DNA of 64,000 bases, from NCBI RefSeq assembly GCF_000002425.4, contig NC_037270.1:7618598-7682597 (forward strand), in the 5' to 3' direction. This DNA comes from Physcomitrium patens (taxonomy: Eukaryota; Streptophyta; Bryopsida; Funariales; Funariaceae). The first letter of the stretch is position 1, and the number at the start of each line of letters is the position of its first letter. The position numbers were made by a program, and so were the translations under genes. Of the stretch, positions 23,962-37,060 are shown piece after piece. Under the pieces are notes generated by a model. The model did not search any database, had not been told where the DNA came from, and saw only the letters and a list, made by a program, of their open reading frames with translations.

Positions 23962-24800
23962 GCTAGCAATCGCAACCCAGAGACCCCGCTACAAATTTCA
24001 GATACCGAATGCTCTTCCGGCGCACAGCACCGGATGGGAGAGCAGGGAAAGGCGACAAGCGTGTGTGGGAGAGGTGAGGCGAGGCTGAAATGAGAAGTAG
24101 AGGAGTGATGAAATTTGCAGTTGCTTGTGGTCTACTTGTGCCTGAAATGGTGGCTCTCTCGCGGCTGAACAGGCAAATCGTGAGTTCCAACTGGAGAAGG
24201 AATCCCCCCCGGTTCGTAGATTTTCTGGAAGTGGAATCTTTCCCTGATTTGCCTCCCGATTAGTCAGAAGAGACCACCTCGCCTCGTCGGTCCCGGTCGT
24301 GTCATGCGTCGTCATATTTACTTTACTGCTCTTCGCGTTGTCGACACCCGTTTGTTTGAATTTCGCGGCGCATGGTCCATTGCGGTTAATTTTTGAGGTT
24401 TCGGGGTTTCATGGTTTGTCCGAAGTTATCAGAGCTTCAGGGATACCATTCCGAGAGCAGATTCCGCGTAATTCTGCATCCCAGAATGTGCCTAATTTGT
24501 ATTTGAACTTGCCAACTTATCTTTTGCGATGCTTTTGTTCTCTCTGGCTGAGATTTGCGGTTTCGTCGTGGTTCTTCCTTGTCAGACTGGCTAAAATCTG
24601 TGCAGAAAAGAAATCGTCACTAAGAAGGTACTTAATGTTGTTCCAAAACATCCTAATTGATTCATTCCATGATCTTCTCTCTGTCTTGTGTGTGCTCCTG
24701 TTTCTATTTGTTCTCCCGGAGATTTGTTAACTTTGGAAGAAAATTAAGGATCTCAATCCGTGAAACATTATTTAACTTTTTTTTTATTTTTTTATGTTTC
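23958..24800 (-). promoter_or_regulatory. 5' leader and promoter region of GS1 copy B
   Basis: Moderate-GC DNA upstream of the copy B start codon, pyrimidine-rich on the transcribed strand near 24000-24110. It shares no long match with the copy A flank. A TAAATA motif lies near 24309-24316 on the minus strand and might act as a TATA element, but this is not secure. The plus-strand frames here lack an ATG start and are not genes. Confidence 0.35.
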
Positions 24801-26640
24801 ATTATCTGGTCCATTTCAGTGATGGTTTAGGTTTTTTTGTTTTAGTTTTTACACTCCGTTGTGTTTGTTATTGAGGACAACTCTAAATAGATTTACTGAG
24901 CGCATTTGTAGCTGACCCTGTCTAAGTTTGATAGGAAGGCTGTCAACTGATCTAGTTTGTACGATCTAATTTTAAATACTTTGAAAGAAGTTCACGTTGA
25001 CGATTCTTTGTTGAAAACCCATCCTCACGTCACAATTCGCACACCAAATAATGTTGAAAATGAAGACAAGTGCTGCGTTGAAAAAACAACGCAAGTTGGG
25101 AAACACTCAAGGCTTTTCTGTTTATTTCGTTGTTGTCTTTTTCTAACTTCTGTGGGTCACAGATTTATTCACAAAGTGTTTCTAGTTCATCAAACGAGAA
25201 TATACGCGAGAAAGACAGAAGAAAAAGAAACCCCCTCCAATGTTGGGCGGAAATGAGAACAATTACCACATTAATAAAACCATGAGCTCACGAGGGTGGT
25301 GACTGAAGATTCAGTTATACGGAGGAGGTGCTTTTGAACCTGGTATTTTTGTCATTACATTAACCTCGCTTTGAATGACATAAGCTTCCCACAAGCTGGG
25401 ACATGGCTGGACATGAAAACCTAGCCTCATTCAATCGTCGTCACCCCTCGGAATGTCACAAAGGTGGAATGATACTACCTCAGAATTTGAATCGTGTGAC
25501 AAGTTAGCAAAGGGCGTTGTTGAAAAAACTGGGTCCAGCCACAAGGTTGGGAGCCGTAGAAGACTGAAACTCCATGGACAACGATGAAGATGAAGATGAA
25601 TATGAAGCAGAAGAAGAAACCCAGAGGCTGGTAATGAACTTTCCACCCTTCAACTTTTCCGGAAATTGTTGGCAGCGGAATTTTCTGGCATCACATCGAG
25701 CTTTAGGTTTTACATTCTTAATTTTTTTCTTTTTTCTTTTTTTTCTAATTTTTCCTGTTCTGAGTCATGCACTGGTTTTGCTCCGGCATTTACTGCGGGT
25801 TGGGATCCCTGGCCCTGGAGTTCGGCGATATGGATTAGAGGAATACCCACAAGCTGCTTGTTCAACTGATCCACTCTGCACGAGATCAAAATTTTGTTTA
25901 AAATACTTAAAACCGAAGGGCGCCTCTACGGTGTAGGGTTCGAAAGCCGTGAGTATGCCTCTAGAAGTCTCTTCGAGCCGCTCTAGCCGCTCATTCAGTT
26001 TGTTTCAACTGGGTAAAGTCTGAATTAAAATATTGTATGCATATTCTATGTGTTCTGAGGGGCAGGGATCCACAGTTGAGAGACAGTGAACGGTATTTTG
26101 ACTCTGATCTCGCAATGCAAGGATCGTGTCCCCACTCAGCAATTAAGAAATACGCAAGTGGAGCGATTGTTTTGACTGGACACAATGAAATGATTCTTCC
26201 TTCATTTGAATTCATACTTCTATTGCGAAAAAAATGGGGCTAAGCACACACTTTTTCCCCTCTCAACCCTGATTTTATGACAGTTCTGATGTGAGCGAAG
26301 AGAATGCCAAGGAGGGACCACAACTTGAAAAAGTCACGTCCTATACAACTCTACAACCTAGCAGAGTTTGCCGGAAGCAGTCATCTTACCTTTTTACCCA
26401 CAGAGTACTGAAAAACACGCAGTGATTTCACCGTGATTTTTGTACAAATGAACAGGGTGGAATCTTAGAGCACAAGCTATGAATAGATTTCGCGAAGTCA
26501 ACCGCCGATCCAAAATCACTTATTTCCAGTAACAAGATGCGGTGAAAACCGTGTAACATTTCTCGCGAGGCAACGCGAATTCCTAGCGCTAAGTCTTGAA
26601 GAATAGCGGGTGCAAAATGTTGCTAGATTACAGAAGGGAG
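24801..26640. other. Unrecognised moderate-GC region
   Basis: No family is recognised on either strand. A plus-strand frame with a true ATG at 25574 runs to 25936 (120 codons). It starts with a very acidic stretch (DNDEDEDEYEAEEE) and then runs through a T-rich tract that reads as poly-Phe/Leu, which looks like an intron, so at most the first 20-40 codons could be real. The rest holds only short frames. Confidence 0.35.
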
Positions 26641-27560
26641 TAGTGAAATGAACGGCAACCGTTCAGATTCTGGGGGGTTAAGACTTGAAGTAATACCAGT
26701 CGCCATGCAACCGAATTTAGTGATGCTTCATCGAAAGAGGAAGGCATGGGCAGAGAGAGGAGCGGCAGAGGAGGCTGGCAGGGAGGGAGGGCGTGGTCTA
26801 CCGAGGGAGAACGGACGAGGAGGCCGAGGCGCGGGGATTGGTTGCAACGAGAGCCGCTCGCCTGGGAAAATAGGTCCGAGTCCTGGGGATGCTTTTCTTT
26901 GTTTTCTCGTCCTGGATTCTATCTTTTGGTCCACCCCAGCCGCGAATCTCATCGTCCTGCGGTGGGTCCCTGACCGACGCACCCTCAAGCTGGCTAAAAG
27001 ACCACAAACGATGTGGAGGTTGGTGTCGACGAATCGGGCGGAGTTCCGAGCGAGACGCGGAGGCGGGGAATCGAGTCGCAGCGGCCTCGTTAGCTCCACC
27101 CCCACCCCCTAGGAGACGTCCCCAAGCTGCAGCGTCCCCTCGATTGCTGCAAGAATTGCCTTCTTCTCCGCATCAATCCTTGTTCTTGATCCTCTCCCTG
27201 TGCTTGTTCTCCCTCGTCTTCCCAGAATCTTCTCGCCACCTGCCATGTGAGCTCAGCACTCTCTCGCCTCGCCCGCTGTCTCGGGCTTCGCACTTTAGTT
27301 CGAACTTGCTCCTCTCTCTGATGCTCTGCTTTGTCTCCTCCTGCTCTGTTCTTGATTCTCTTCCGACAGAGTCCCTGCTCATGCCCTGACGTCTTTGTGC
27401 AGGAAATCTGTTACTGTGTGTGTGTGTTTGCATTGCTGCTCATGAGCCCGAGCTTACAAGTGGGCCGTGTTCTAAGGACGCTCGCCTAGGTTCAGAAACT
27501 GCGAGTATTGTTTTGCGTGAAGCTTAATCTGCCTGGTTTGTTTGCTGTTGTTTTGTTTTG
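26641..27560 (+). promoter_or_regulatory. GC-rich promoter-like island with CT-rich leader
   Basis: The GC-rich stretch 26745-27110 is followed on the plus strand by about 270 nt rich in C and T (27110-27400), the pattern of a plant promoter plus 5' leader. A TTTGTGCAG|G acceptor-like site is near 27394-27403. Overlapping frames of 100-166 codons exist on both strands, but they are low-complexity (Arg/Pro/Ser-rich) and match nothing. No following coding exon was identified to 29990, so a non-coding transcript, a dead gene, or exons I cannot recognise are all possible. Confidence 0.3.
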
Positions 27561-29990
27561 TTTTGTCTTCTCTTATGATAGGAGTGTGATCGTTTTCCTG
27601 GGGTTGGTTCTTCTCAAGAAGAGAGGTGTTTGGAGACATAACCCAGTTGGGTTTCTAGGCCCTAAGTTTTGGGACGATACAAGTAGAACACCGTTGTACT
27701 GGTGCAACAGCCAGCAAGTGTCCGTGTCATTTAATTCGTGGGGTATTGCGGTTTTCAGTTGTTCTCGAGAGTACAAGAATCCGCGCGTATTGAAGAAGTT
27801 GTCGGTTGTGGTTCGATTTGGAGAATGAGGCAAATGCCAATACTCGAACTACAGGGCGATGGATCGGCAAGGTGCCGCTGCTATTAATCTTCTCTTATTT
27901 GAAAACATGAAATGGGTCGCTGCATTGACGATTTGATGAGCTCCTAGTTTCGAAAGGTTAAACCGGGGCTCTCACAAGTCATTTTGCGGTTTCGCATTTA
28001 TCTTTGTTCTCCCTTGTCTGAATTTCGATGATGGTTGGTCAGTCAGCACTCCGAAAATTGGAGACATGAACTTCAATGAGGACGTAACATTGGCACACAT
28101 TGGCGACTCTGGTTTCGAAACTTCTAAGTCGATGATCTAGTCTTCACTCCATCTTGCAAGGCATCCTTACACCCTGTCAATACCGATCCTCCAACTCCCC
28201 CTCTTGTTATCATCAAACCATTGTCCCGCTGGAAATTGCACACCACCCTCAATGACAATTCAGCTTTTCTTCGAGAGGCCTTAAGCTTACCAGCCACTAA
28301 ATTCTTTCGCCTCGTCCCCACATTATCTTCCTCAATCAAGCAGTTCTTAATCGAAGGCGAAGCTACACAAAACATCACCGAAGTTTTAGAAATGCTAATA
28401 CTTGTCTCGAAAATCTTCACTCTCTCAATGGTGAACCAAAAGGTAAATTGCACAGAGCAGACGGTCACAAGACATTCCACAGCGTGATCATTGAAAGCAG
28501 TCTTTCTTCGGAGATCTAAAGATGAGGAATTCACTACCATTGCTCACATTTTGCCGCTTTCAGCAGCAACTTGTGCTCCGCTTCGCTGAGTTGATTATAA
28601 TGATGGAAGAAATACCCCATAATTAAACGGTTTTTCACAAAATCATTGGGTAGAGCTTACAGCGACCAAAAGCGTTGTGAGACAACGTAGTGCAGCAGCG
28701 CAGACTTGATCGATTCTGGAGAGCTAAGCTGCGCCATTGGACCTTCAATTTGCGGAACATCCACAACGGTGCACGCTACTGAATTAATCCCCTAGGAGTA
28801 CATCCTCTCTAACTGACGCGGCGTCGTCTTTCCTGCATCAAACCCCTTGACAAGGCAATGAAACCTGCAATGTTCTCCAAACAACTTTGTATTCCAATCT
28901 CAAGTTTACAGCAATGCGACCCTGCACTGGAACAACCAACACTGTTGAGGGTGAGACCGAGTTAGATCCCCCAGAAACGCAGAGAATCCTATTATTTTTT
29001 TTTTCTGGTGCAGCTGAATGCGGACGATTTCAACAGGAATGAGAACAGGGATAGCGGAGGAGAGTGATTGCCCAACCTAAGGCAAAATGCTCCAAAAGTC
29101 TCTCAGACACACACTCTGACTTACATCCGTTTGAGCTTCTGCACAGCTCTACTGTCAGCATTCGCCGCTACCCCAACTGGAGCACAATTCACACCTCATC
29201 TCAGAAAGGTCTCTCAAACAACAAGCCTTTAAAAGATTTTCGGACTCAATTCCTGACAGAAAGTGTTCCACGAACAAACTACTGGCAATTTCCAGGTCGT
29301 TAAGGAACTATTCTCAACTTCAAGTTCGTTCAAAATAACCCGAAGACAATGAAATTGTGCGTGGGGAGAAGAACATGGTTTGAAGTTGGAATCGTGCGTA
29401 TCAGCACAGCCAGCTCCCATTTTACCTCATAAGACAATGCCGACGCTATTCTTCCACAGAAACACTACTAAAATTGCTGCCACACTGTCGAGGTGGGTAC
29501 CGAATCCAGGCCCAAGTACCACAACCGGCCAGGAACTCAATGGCAGCATAAATTCTTCCAGTTGCAGCTCGATTTCTAGCACTGAATTCAGTCACAACTT
29601 CGTTTGTGAGCAAATGGCAACCCACAAGCTTATTAATTGTGATAGGTAAGAATCCACTTAACAAACTCGGGGTTTTATCGAGTGGGGATCAACTGGAGAC
29701 ATGGTGTTGAAGAAACAGCCCCATGTTCCAAAAGCTGGGCTTTTATGTTTCTTCTTCTGTAAACTGAAGTGCAGATCATGTCTCTCTAGTTGATTTGTAT
29801 GATTTGTTTATCTCTTGTATTAAACAGACTAGGGATAAATCAACAAGATAAACCACAGGAGATAAAAATCATTTTTGATTGGCTGCAAATCTCATTATTT
29901 TCATCAAAAGTGAAACAATAACTCAATTTTTTATCAATTAGAGATCAAAATCTGCATGTTGTTGCTGCAGATTGCTAGGTAAGAGTAGCA
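27561..29990. other. Moderate-GC region without a recognised gene
   Basis: Contains several frames of 60-138 codons. The longest is on the minus strand at 28124-28540; plus-strand frames occur at 28221-28487 and 29380-29649. None resembles a family I know and none joins to a neighbour by obvious splice sites. The composition is unlike the AT-rich spacers, so the region may have been genic. Confidence 0.4.
28124..28540 (-). CDS. Unrecognised 138-codon ORF
   Basis: Longest open frame in its neighbourhood, overlapping an 88-codon frame on the other strand. The predicted product is mixed in composition, with basic patches (GTRRKNLVAGKLKASRRK) and no signal peptide, membrane segment or motif I recognise. 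It may be an exon of a decayed gene or chance. Which strand is coding, if either, cannot be decided by reading. Confidence 0.15.
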   Translation of the reverse strand: MVVNSSSLDLRRKTAFNDHAVECLVTVCSVQFTFWFTIERVKIFETSISISKTSVMFCVASPSIKNCLIEEDNVGTRRKNLVAGKLKASRRKAELSLRVVCNFQRDNGLMITRGGVGGSVLTGCKDALQDGVKTRSST

Positions 29991-30032
29991 TTGCAAGATC
30001 ACTAGGCCAATGACATAGGTTTCCATTAGTGT

Positions 30033-30033
30033 G

Positions 30034-30064
<31 letters not shown>

Positions 30065-30536
30065 AAGTTCATCTACTATTGGACAAGATTTATGTCACTA
30101 TTACTATACCTAGTAATGTTGTGTATTGAGACTCAATAACAAGAGATTTTTTATTTTATTTTATTTTATCATTTTGATCTATTTAGTTTAGTTTGTGGCA
30201 TGTGTAGAAATTTTATAGAAGGGTTGGGTTTTTTTTTTTGAGAGTCCAAGTGGATTGTAATGTGAATGGTTACAATCTATACAAGACATGATTTTGTAAA
30301 TTATGGAAATTATAAATTGATTTGGATGTCGATATTGAATATGTGGTGATTGATTTCTTTTTTTTTTTAGATTGCTCTTAGAGTGGAAATAAAATAAGGT
30401 CTAGATTTTTAAAATTGTAACTTTGTTACTACAAAATTATTATATAACAGTTGGCAACACTCATATCTACCATATTTTGATTAAAGTAATTTTTATACAT
30501 TTTACTTGTTTACAACACAAATTAACTACAAAAAAA

Positions 30537-30570
<34 letters not shown>
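30033..30570. repeat. (TA)n microsatellites
   Basis: (TA)13 at 30033-30058 and (TA)15 at 30541-30570. Confidence 0.92.
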
Positions 30571-30574
<4 letters not shown>

Positions 30575-32302
30575 TCATACACACATATGTAAGTATTGTA
30601 TATCTTAGAATAACATAAATTTATTTTTATATAGAATTTTCATATCTCTATTTTCTATGTAAATATAATAATATATTTTATATTAAAAATATTTAAAATC
30701 TAAAGACTTATCAATTTATTCTTTTTTATATTAATTTAATTTATACATACATATATATATCATTCTAAAATAAAGTTATTATTTTTATTCTTATTATTAT
30801 TATCATTATTATTATTTTATGTTTTTAACATGTTGGTCATTTTTTTTAAACATTATATAAAATTCGGATTCTAAATTTTAACTAATTTTTTTAGAAATTT
30901 TGAATTTAGAAAATAATAAATAAATAAATAAAGTTATCAGTACTGTTAGTAATAGAGTTCTTTAAGTTTAAGGAGACTTGTAAGACAAGGTATATAACAC
31001 AAGTTTTTCTTTTAAAAAACTATTTGAACTTAGAGGATTTATTTTATACAAAAATAAGAAATCATAAAATTGTGAGACATATTCTTGTCTTAATAAGAAA
31101 AATTATTTACAATAGTATGTATAAAATTATACATATTTTTCTTGTAATAATATGTCATTATTAATATTCAAAATAAAGCATGTTACATCTATTTTTGGCT
31201 GTAGTTAAATACAAAGAATATTAGTCTTTGCACCATAATATTTAAAAAATATATGTGAATTTTTGAAACCTATTGAAATTTAGTGCAAGAATTAATTTTT
31301 TTTTTAATCATTACATAAATTTTAAAATTCTTAGAGAATTAATGTAGAAATGCAATGTTTTTGGATTGAAATAACAACCAATTATTTTAGTATATATTTG
31401 TCTTCAAATATTTGAGTAGATTTTATAATATTTAGATAAAAACATAAAGACTGGTTCCATCTCTTTTGTAACTATAACTATAGATTATCTAACATTATAT
31501 GTTTCTTCTTATATGTTTCTTATATATTTTTTAATCTAACTATAGATTTCTAATGTTATATGTTTCTTTATATAACCATTCTATTTTTATTTTATTTTTA
31601 TTTTTATTTTTTTGTTTGTTTTAAAATGACTTTATTTTGACTAGTGTATATATTTTTTCATATTTACTATTGTCTTCTTATTTTTCCTATTCTACTATTT
31701 TCTACTGTTTATTTTTATTCATCACTTTTATTGCAAGTGGATCTAATTGATTTAATAGAAAATGACAATCTTTGTTTTGAAATTTCTCAAATAATCTGCT
31801 TATTTTATCTAATTAATGCTTCAAACACAAATCAAGAGAATAACAACTCAACCCAACGGCTGCAATATGCACTGAACTGTAATTATATAATTAATTTTTG
31901 TCTCTTGTAATATAAATACAAGACATATATCATGAGTGTATTAAAAAATACATATGTTTTTTAAATTTTTTTGATATACTTGGAATAAGATTTACCATAT
32001 TTGTTTTATTTTGAACAAGAGAGTTGGGAAATTTGAAATCTTAAAAACCATAGTATAAAATTGATTCGTTTTTTTAAATTCATATAATATTTTATAGGAT
32101 TTATTTGAATGTTTTCAATACTATTTTTTTGAAAAGGCTACTATATAGAATTATTATACTTTAAATTTTGATAAAATGTTATATTATTATCCAAAGGTGT
32201 ATTAATTTTATAAAAATCTAATAATAAAATTTTAAAATATTTTAAAATAAAATATTAGGTATTTTGACACTAATAGACTATTTGCAAAAATATGTTTAAA
32301 AA

Positions 32303-32308
<6 letters not shown>

Positions 32309-32359
<51 letters not shown>
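32309..32359. repeat. Long (TA)n microsatellite
   Basis: About 25 uninterrupted TA units, the longest perfect dinucleotide array in the window. Confidence 0.97.
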
Positions 32360-32361
<2 letters not shown>

Positions 32362-32700
32362 TAGTATAATTACAAATAAATAACTAGTTCAACAAACATA
32401 ATACAAAAACTTAGATTCATGATGTGCTTAAACTTTTGATATATTTTCCTTAATGGATAAAGAGATGGTAGATAGTTATTAAAAATTATGTCAACTTGTG
32501 ATATATTTCTTTAATTAAAAATAATAGATTATCATTTTTCACATTCAAAAATTATGACTTAATCTTTAAAATAAGTTTTTGAAAGATAGTTAAAATTATT
32601 ATTAAATTTTAATAAAAAAATCATCCAATATATAGGTAATTTTTTATATCTATTTTTGATTATATCCCTTGGAACAATTCTATTTTAAAAATAAAATTAA

Positions 32701-32758
32701 TATATATAAATAAATAAATAAATAAATAAATAAATACACACACACACACATACACACC

Positions 32759-32796
<38 letters not shown>
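32701..32796. repeat. Compound microsatellite (TAAA)n-(CA)n-(TA)n
   Basis: Seven or eight TAAA units, then a CA-rich segment, then about 16 TA units. Confidence 0.95.
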
Positions 32797-32797
<1 letters not shown>

Positions 32798-33386
32798 TAA
32801 AAATTATACATATATATTTTATTAATTATTCTTACAATAAAAGTATTTACAACTTGTATATACAGCAAAACTTTAAAAATTTGTTCAGTATTATATAGTG
32901 TTACAATTATTACTATACCTTTTCTTAGAAATATTTAATTGTTAGCTTTATGTCTAATTATTAAGATTTTATCAGATCCAATAATTTTTTTTGAATCTGT
33001 CGATGAATTTTACAATCCGTGTGTACTATTTTAGTAAAATTTTAATTCAAAAAAATTATCAAAATTAATTTGTATAAAATAAAGGATATTTAAGTTTAAT
33101 TTTTAAAATTTTAATTATTAGCAAAAGAGATAAGAATTGTTTTTGAATAAATTAAAATGAAATATCAACTTTATATTAGAAAAAACTTAACTGCAAGCCT
33201 AAAAAGCTTTATAAAAAATCATGAGTAAGCATATATTTTAGAACAAGTGGAAAAAAGAAGATTTTCAATTAGAGCAAAGAAGTGGATCTTTTTTGTTGTT
33301 TTATTTTGATTAGAGTATTTATGTTTGTATACAAATTTACATACATACATACATAAATATATATATACATCAATTCATATGCATTT

Positions 33387-33389
<3 letters not shown>

Positions 33390-33418
<29 letters not shown>

Positions 33419-33419
33419 T
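33390..33419. repeat. (AT)n microsatellite
   Basis: About 14 AT units. Confidence 0.95.
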
Positions 33420-35149
33420 CTAAAGTTCCATAGAATATCATAACTTAAAAAAATCAATTTTAGAATATGTAGAAGCTATATTAAAATGTTCTATAGCCTT
33501 AAGATATATTGCTTGTAAAGAAAATTCTTAAAAAGAAATATTATCTATTTACCATTCTTTGGATGTAATTCATTTTATTAATAAATTATTATTAATAATT
33601 TACAATGATTTTACACCAACCAAATTAAATTTCTTCATTTTTTTTTAATATTTAGTATGAATTTTTTGAAAGATATAATAAAGAATTCTCATGAATAAAT
33701 TTCAATGAAATAACCATAATAATGAATAGGATTCAATAAGTAAATCATACAATTGGAACATTGATTTTGATTCAAACAAATATAGACTTATTTATCAGTG
33801 TGTTTTTAAAACTTGTAAAACTTATCATATTTTAAAAACATCTCAAATAAATCAACATTATTTATAATCATTTTTATAATGTGATTATTAAATTATATTT
33901 AAAATAAAAAAGATTAAAATAAAAAAATAAAAAATCAAACATTCAAAATTATATATATATAAATTATTTTGTTATAATCAAAAGAAACTTGACATGTCAA
34001 AGATATATTTACAAGATATTTAACTTTGATTGCTTAGAGGACTTTATAAAATTTGGAGCCACACTCCAACCTAGATCTAGAATTCTATGAATATTGATTT
34101 GAATAAAATATTGTGTTGAGTAAGGTGTTTTTTTTTTTGCACCACCATCAATGTTATGAAATATGTCTTTAGTAGAGCATTTTGTACCTAATAAGAGTTG
34201 ATTTGGTTAAAATGGATCCAAATTTGATAGCTGGTTGGATTTAGTTCATTGCCAATAATACAATAATAGAGCCATTAAGAAGTGCAAAGAAAAAAACAAT
34301 GTAGGAAAAAATAAGCATCAATATAAGATTCTACTAAGAACATGAAAATAATTAATAGTCATGCGTATGCCAAAATAAAATCCAATCCACAAAAAGCTCA
34401 AGATATACACAAGAATAACAGACATATTTGTGGAATTACTATTGCAATTAAATCAAATAAGAAATACCATTAGACCAAGCATACATCTACAACTTGCATA
34501 TCTAGGTACTTGACCTTGACTCAAATCTAAGTAACTCTGGATCACTTATTCTAGATTTTTTCTTTATTAGTTTATTTAAAAGATCTAGAATGTCATATTC
34601 TAAAATAGAATATATAACTATAGGGAGTTTAGATATTCTCTTCAATAGAATATACTTTGTTAAAATCACCTATTAATAAGATAAGAAGTAACTTCCTTTA
34701 ATATAGGAGAAGATACAAACCTTGAGGTCTTTTAGGCAATCAAAAATTATATATTAGATAGACAATTCAAATGTCAACAACTACTTAAGAAGTATCCACA
34801 TTTTGGCTCGGCTTTTATAAAATCGGAATACTAAAAAGTCACAACTTTAATTACCAAGCTAATTTTGGTCTTTATCAAATTCTTGCAATTACAATATCTA
34901 CATTTCGATAAAATTACAAATCATAAAAGAATAAGGATAATAGAAGTATAAAAGACTTAACTTCTATTCTTAAAGAGGCTCCTATTCTCTCACAACTCTA
35001 ACAGACATCCAATAACTTTTTGGTCTTACTATGCAATTAATTTTTTTTTTTTTTTTCTAATAAAACTTTTAGATCCCAAAGTTTGCATCCTAATTAATAA
35101 TATGTAGTTTGTCTCTCAATTAATACTATTATCTAAATTTAATAACAAA

Positions 35150-36000
35150 GAAGATATAGAATACATATTGAAATATTATAAGTAGTCATAAACTTTAACT
35201 TCATATCATATCTTTGATAAAAATATCTAGCCTCTATTATATTTAATTTTTCTTAATCAACCTTCATCCTTTTAATACTACCATATTTACTAAAAATATC
35301 TTTTAAGATGAATTTATACAATCTTTCAATGATTTTGGTCTTCAAAACTCTCTCTTCAATATAATTTGAAAACTCTTTTCTTATCAAAATAAGATACTTT
35401 ATGTTCTATAATCTTAATGACATAGCCACCAAATCAATTACCTACTAAAAATATATAACAAGTGGATAAGTAAGATGAATGTCATTTTTTAATTTGATTT
35501 TGAACTGCAATTGATATTTAGTATAAGAAGCCATAAATTCTTTTATATCTTTATAGAGGTCCTTCTATTAATATCATTACTTAAACTTATGGTAGATGGA
35601 CCAAATTCCTCTGCAACCTACTCAAAGTATATCATAAAATTCTTTGAGAATTTGGTTCTTAGTTTCTATATCATCCACCACTCTCAATGATACTCCATTT
35701 TTTCCTTTGGCCTCTTTTATAAGAAACTATCTCTCAAAATATAGTCATAAGACTAATGTTTGATGTATTTAAAGACCTTGTTTAAGTAGTCTTCTTATCT
35801 TCTCATGGTACTCAAATAGATATCAATATCTCTCAACTTACATCCATAAAGATCTTTGAAAGCCACATCTTTATTACTTGTGCTTATTCCATTAGTAGCT
35901 AGTACATAGCTATAGTTTTCATCTTCAATATCTTCACCAATCTCTATGTCTCCATTTCTTCTTCAAAAATATATCTAGCTCTAGATAACATATCTGCCAT
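35150..36000 (-). pseudogene. Element 4 integrase relic
   Basis: Translating through many stops gives recognisable pieces in the same order as the element 3 integrase: an ILRDSFL-KRPKE linker, HLTYPLVIYF followed by VIDLVAMSL with the first catalytic aspartate, and a RLYKFILKDIF segment. It is too decayed to be functional. Confidence 0.6.
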
Positions 36001-36060
36001 AGAATTCTTCTTGCTAAAAATATGCACTAGTATAGAATTGAGTGATCTAATGTAGGCTAT

Positions 36061-36375
36061 CTATTTTAGCATGGAAATATCACAAATAAAGAAATTAAAA
36101 ATCATACCCAATAATAATAAACAATCAATACTTAGTACGACATTGGCTCTCATTAAATAATTTTTGTCTACTGTTATAATTATAAGTGCTTCCAAAATCT
36201 CCTTCTTTACTTGTGGATATGTTCTTTGTCTATCTAAAAGATTTTTTACTCCAAACTTGATAGCAAATCTCTTACCTTTTACATCATCTTGACCAATAGT
36301 CCATCCAATAATAATAAAACTTATATCAACAACAACAACAACTACTCTATGACAATCATAGTCAACTTTTTTCAA
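36061..36375 (-). pseudogene. Element 4 RNase H relic
   Basis: A 104-codon open frame aligning well with the element 3 RNase H: IIIGWTIGQDD, KRFAIKFGVKN, QRTYPQVKKEI, and DCLLLLGMI. This is the best-preserved part of element 4. Confidence 0.8.
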
Positions 36376-36599
36376 GATTCATGGTGATTTTAAAATCTTC
36401 TTTAGACCATCGATGGTAAGCCATTACTTTTCTTTCTATCTGAACTTAGTTCTTTTTCTGAAGAGACTATATAAAGGCTCAACTATATGAACAAAGTGAA
36501 GAATCCAAATCTGATAGAAGATATAAGCTCTTAAAAACCTCTTTATTTAAACGATGCTACTATATGCTTTCATCATAGCAATAGCATCAACCTTTTCAA

Positions 36600-37060
36600 A
36601 ATTAGATTTTTTGCCAAACCTCCTACATAAGTAATCAACTACTACAATCTCATTAATTTCAAATTTGGGCTTGTAAATAGACAAATCTTTTGCATCCATC
36701 AACATCCAATGTCAAGTCTCTAGCCTCTTCTTTACAATCCTTGATAGGTATATTATCTACAAAAAGAATAGTCTAAAATCCCTCAAGACTTGATTCATGG
36801 CATTTGGCATATGAACCACTGAGTTAGTGGCACCTTGAAGCAAAAAGCACATCCTTATAAGTCCCAATAAAAGCTTCATAATTATCAAATTTTTATTTTT
36901 TGATGAAAGCTAAAACTGCTCATAATCAAAATAAAGATGTTTAATAGAATAGATGGCATGTCTTGCAAAAGCCTCAACAACTTCATCTACAATTGATTCC
37001 TATCTCTTATTTTTGATTGTTATCTTATTGGCTAGCTACATATTTTGAATGAATCTCAAA
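36600..37060 (-). pseudogene. Element 4 reverse transcriptase relic
   Basis: Near 36780-36850 the minus strand reads LQGATNSVVHM followed by NQVLRDF, matching the element 3 RT motif PQGATNSVVHM. Several stops and indels are present. The pre-RT segment is a short open frame at 37094-37309. Confidence 0.7.

Larger units (their letters stand above)
29991..35099. other. AT-rich, SSR-dense intergenic spacer
   Basis: Very AT-rich, with only short frames and many simple repeats. No LTR pair, RNA gene or protein similarity was recognised. It separates the moderate-GC region to the left from the nested retroelement block to the right. Confidence 0.65.

Noticed and set aside
24299..24730. 143-codon plus-strand ORF with hydrophobic segments upstream of GS1 copy B
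   Set aside because: Opens with GTG, not ATG; hydrophobicity comes from T-rich DNA; no recognisable protein. Treated as flanking DNA of the GS1 promoter.
25574..25936. 120-codon ORF with an acidic start
   Set aside because: It has an ATG, but most of it translates a T-rich, intron-like tract into poly-Phe/Leu; not supported as a gene.
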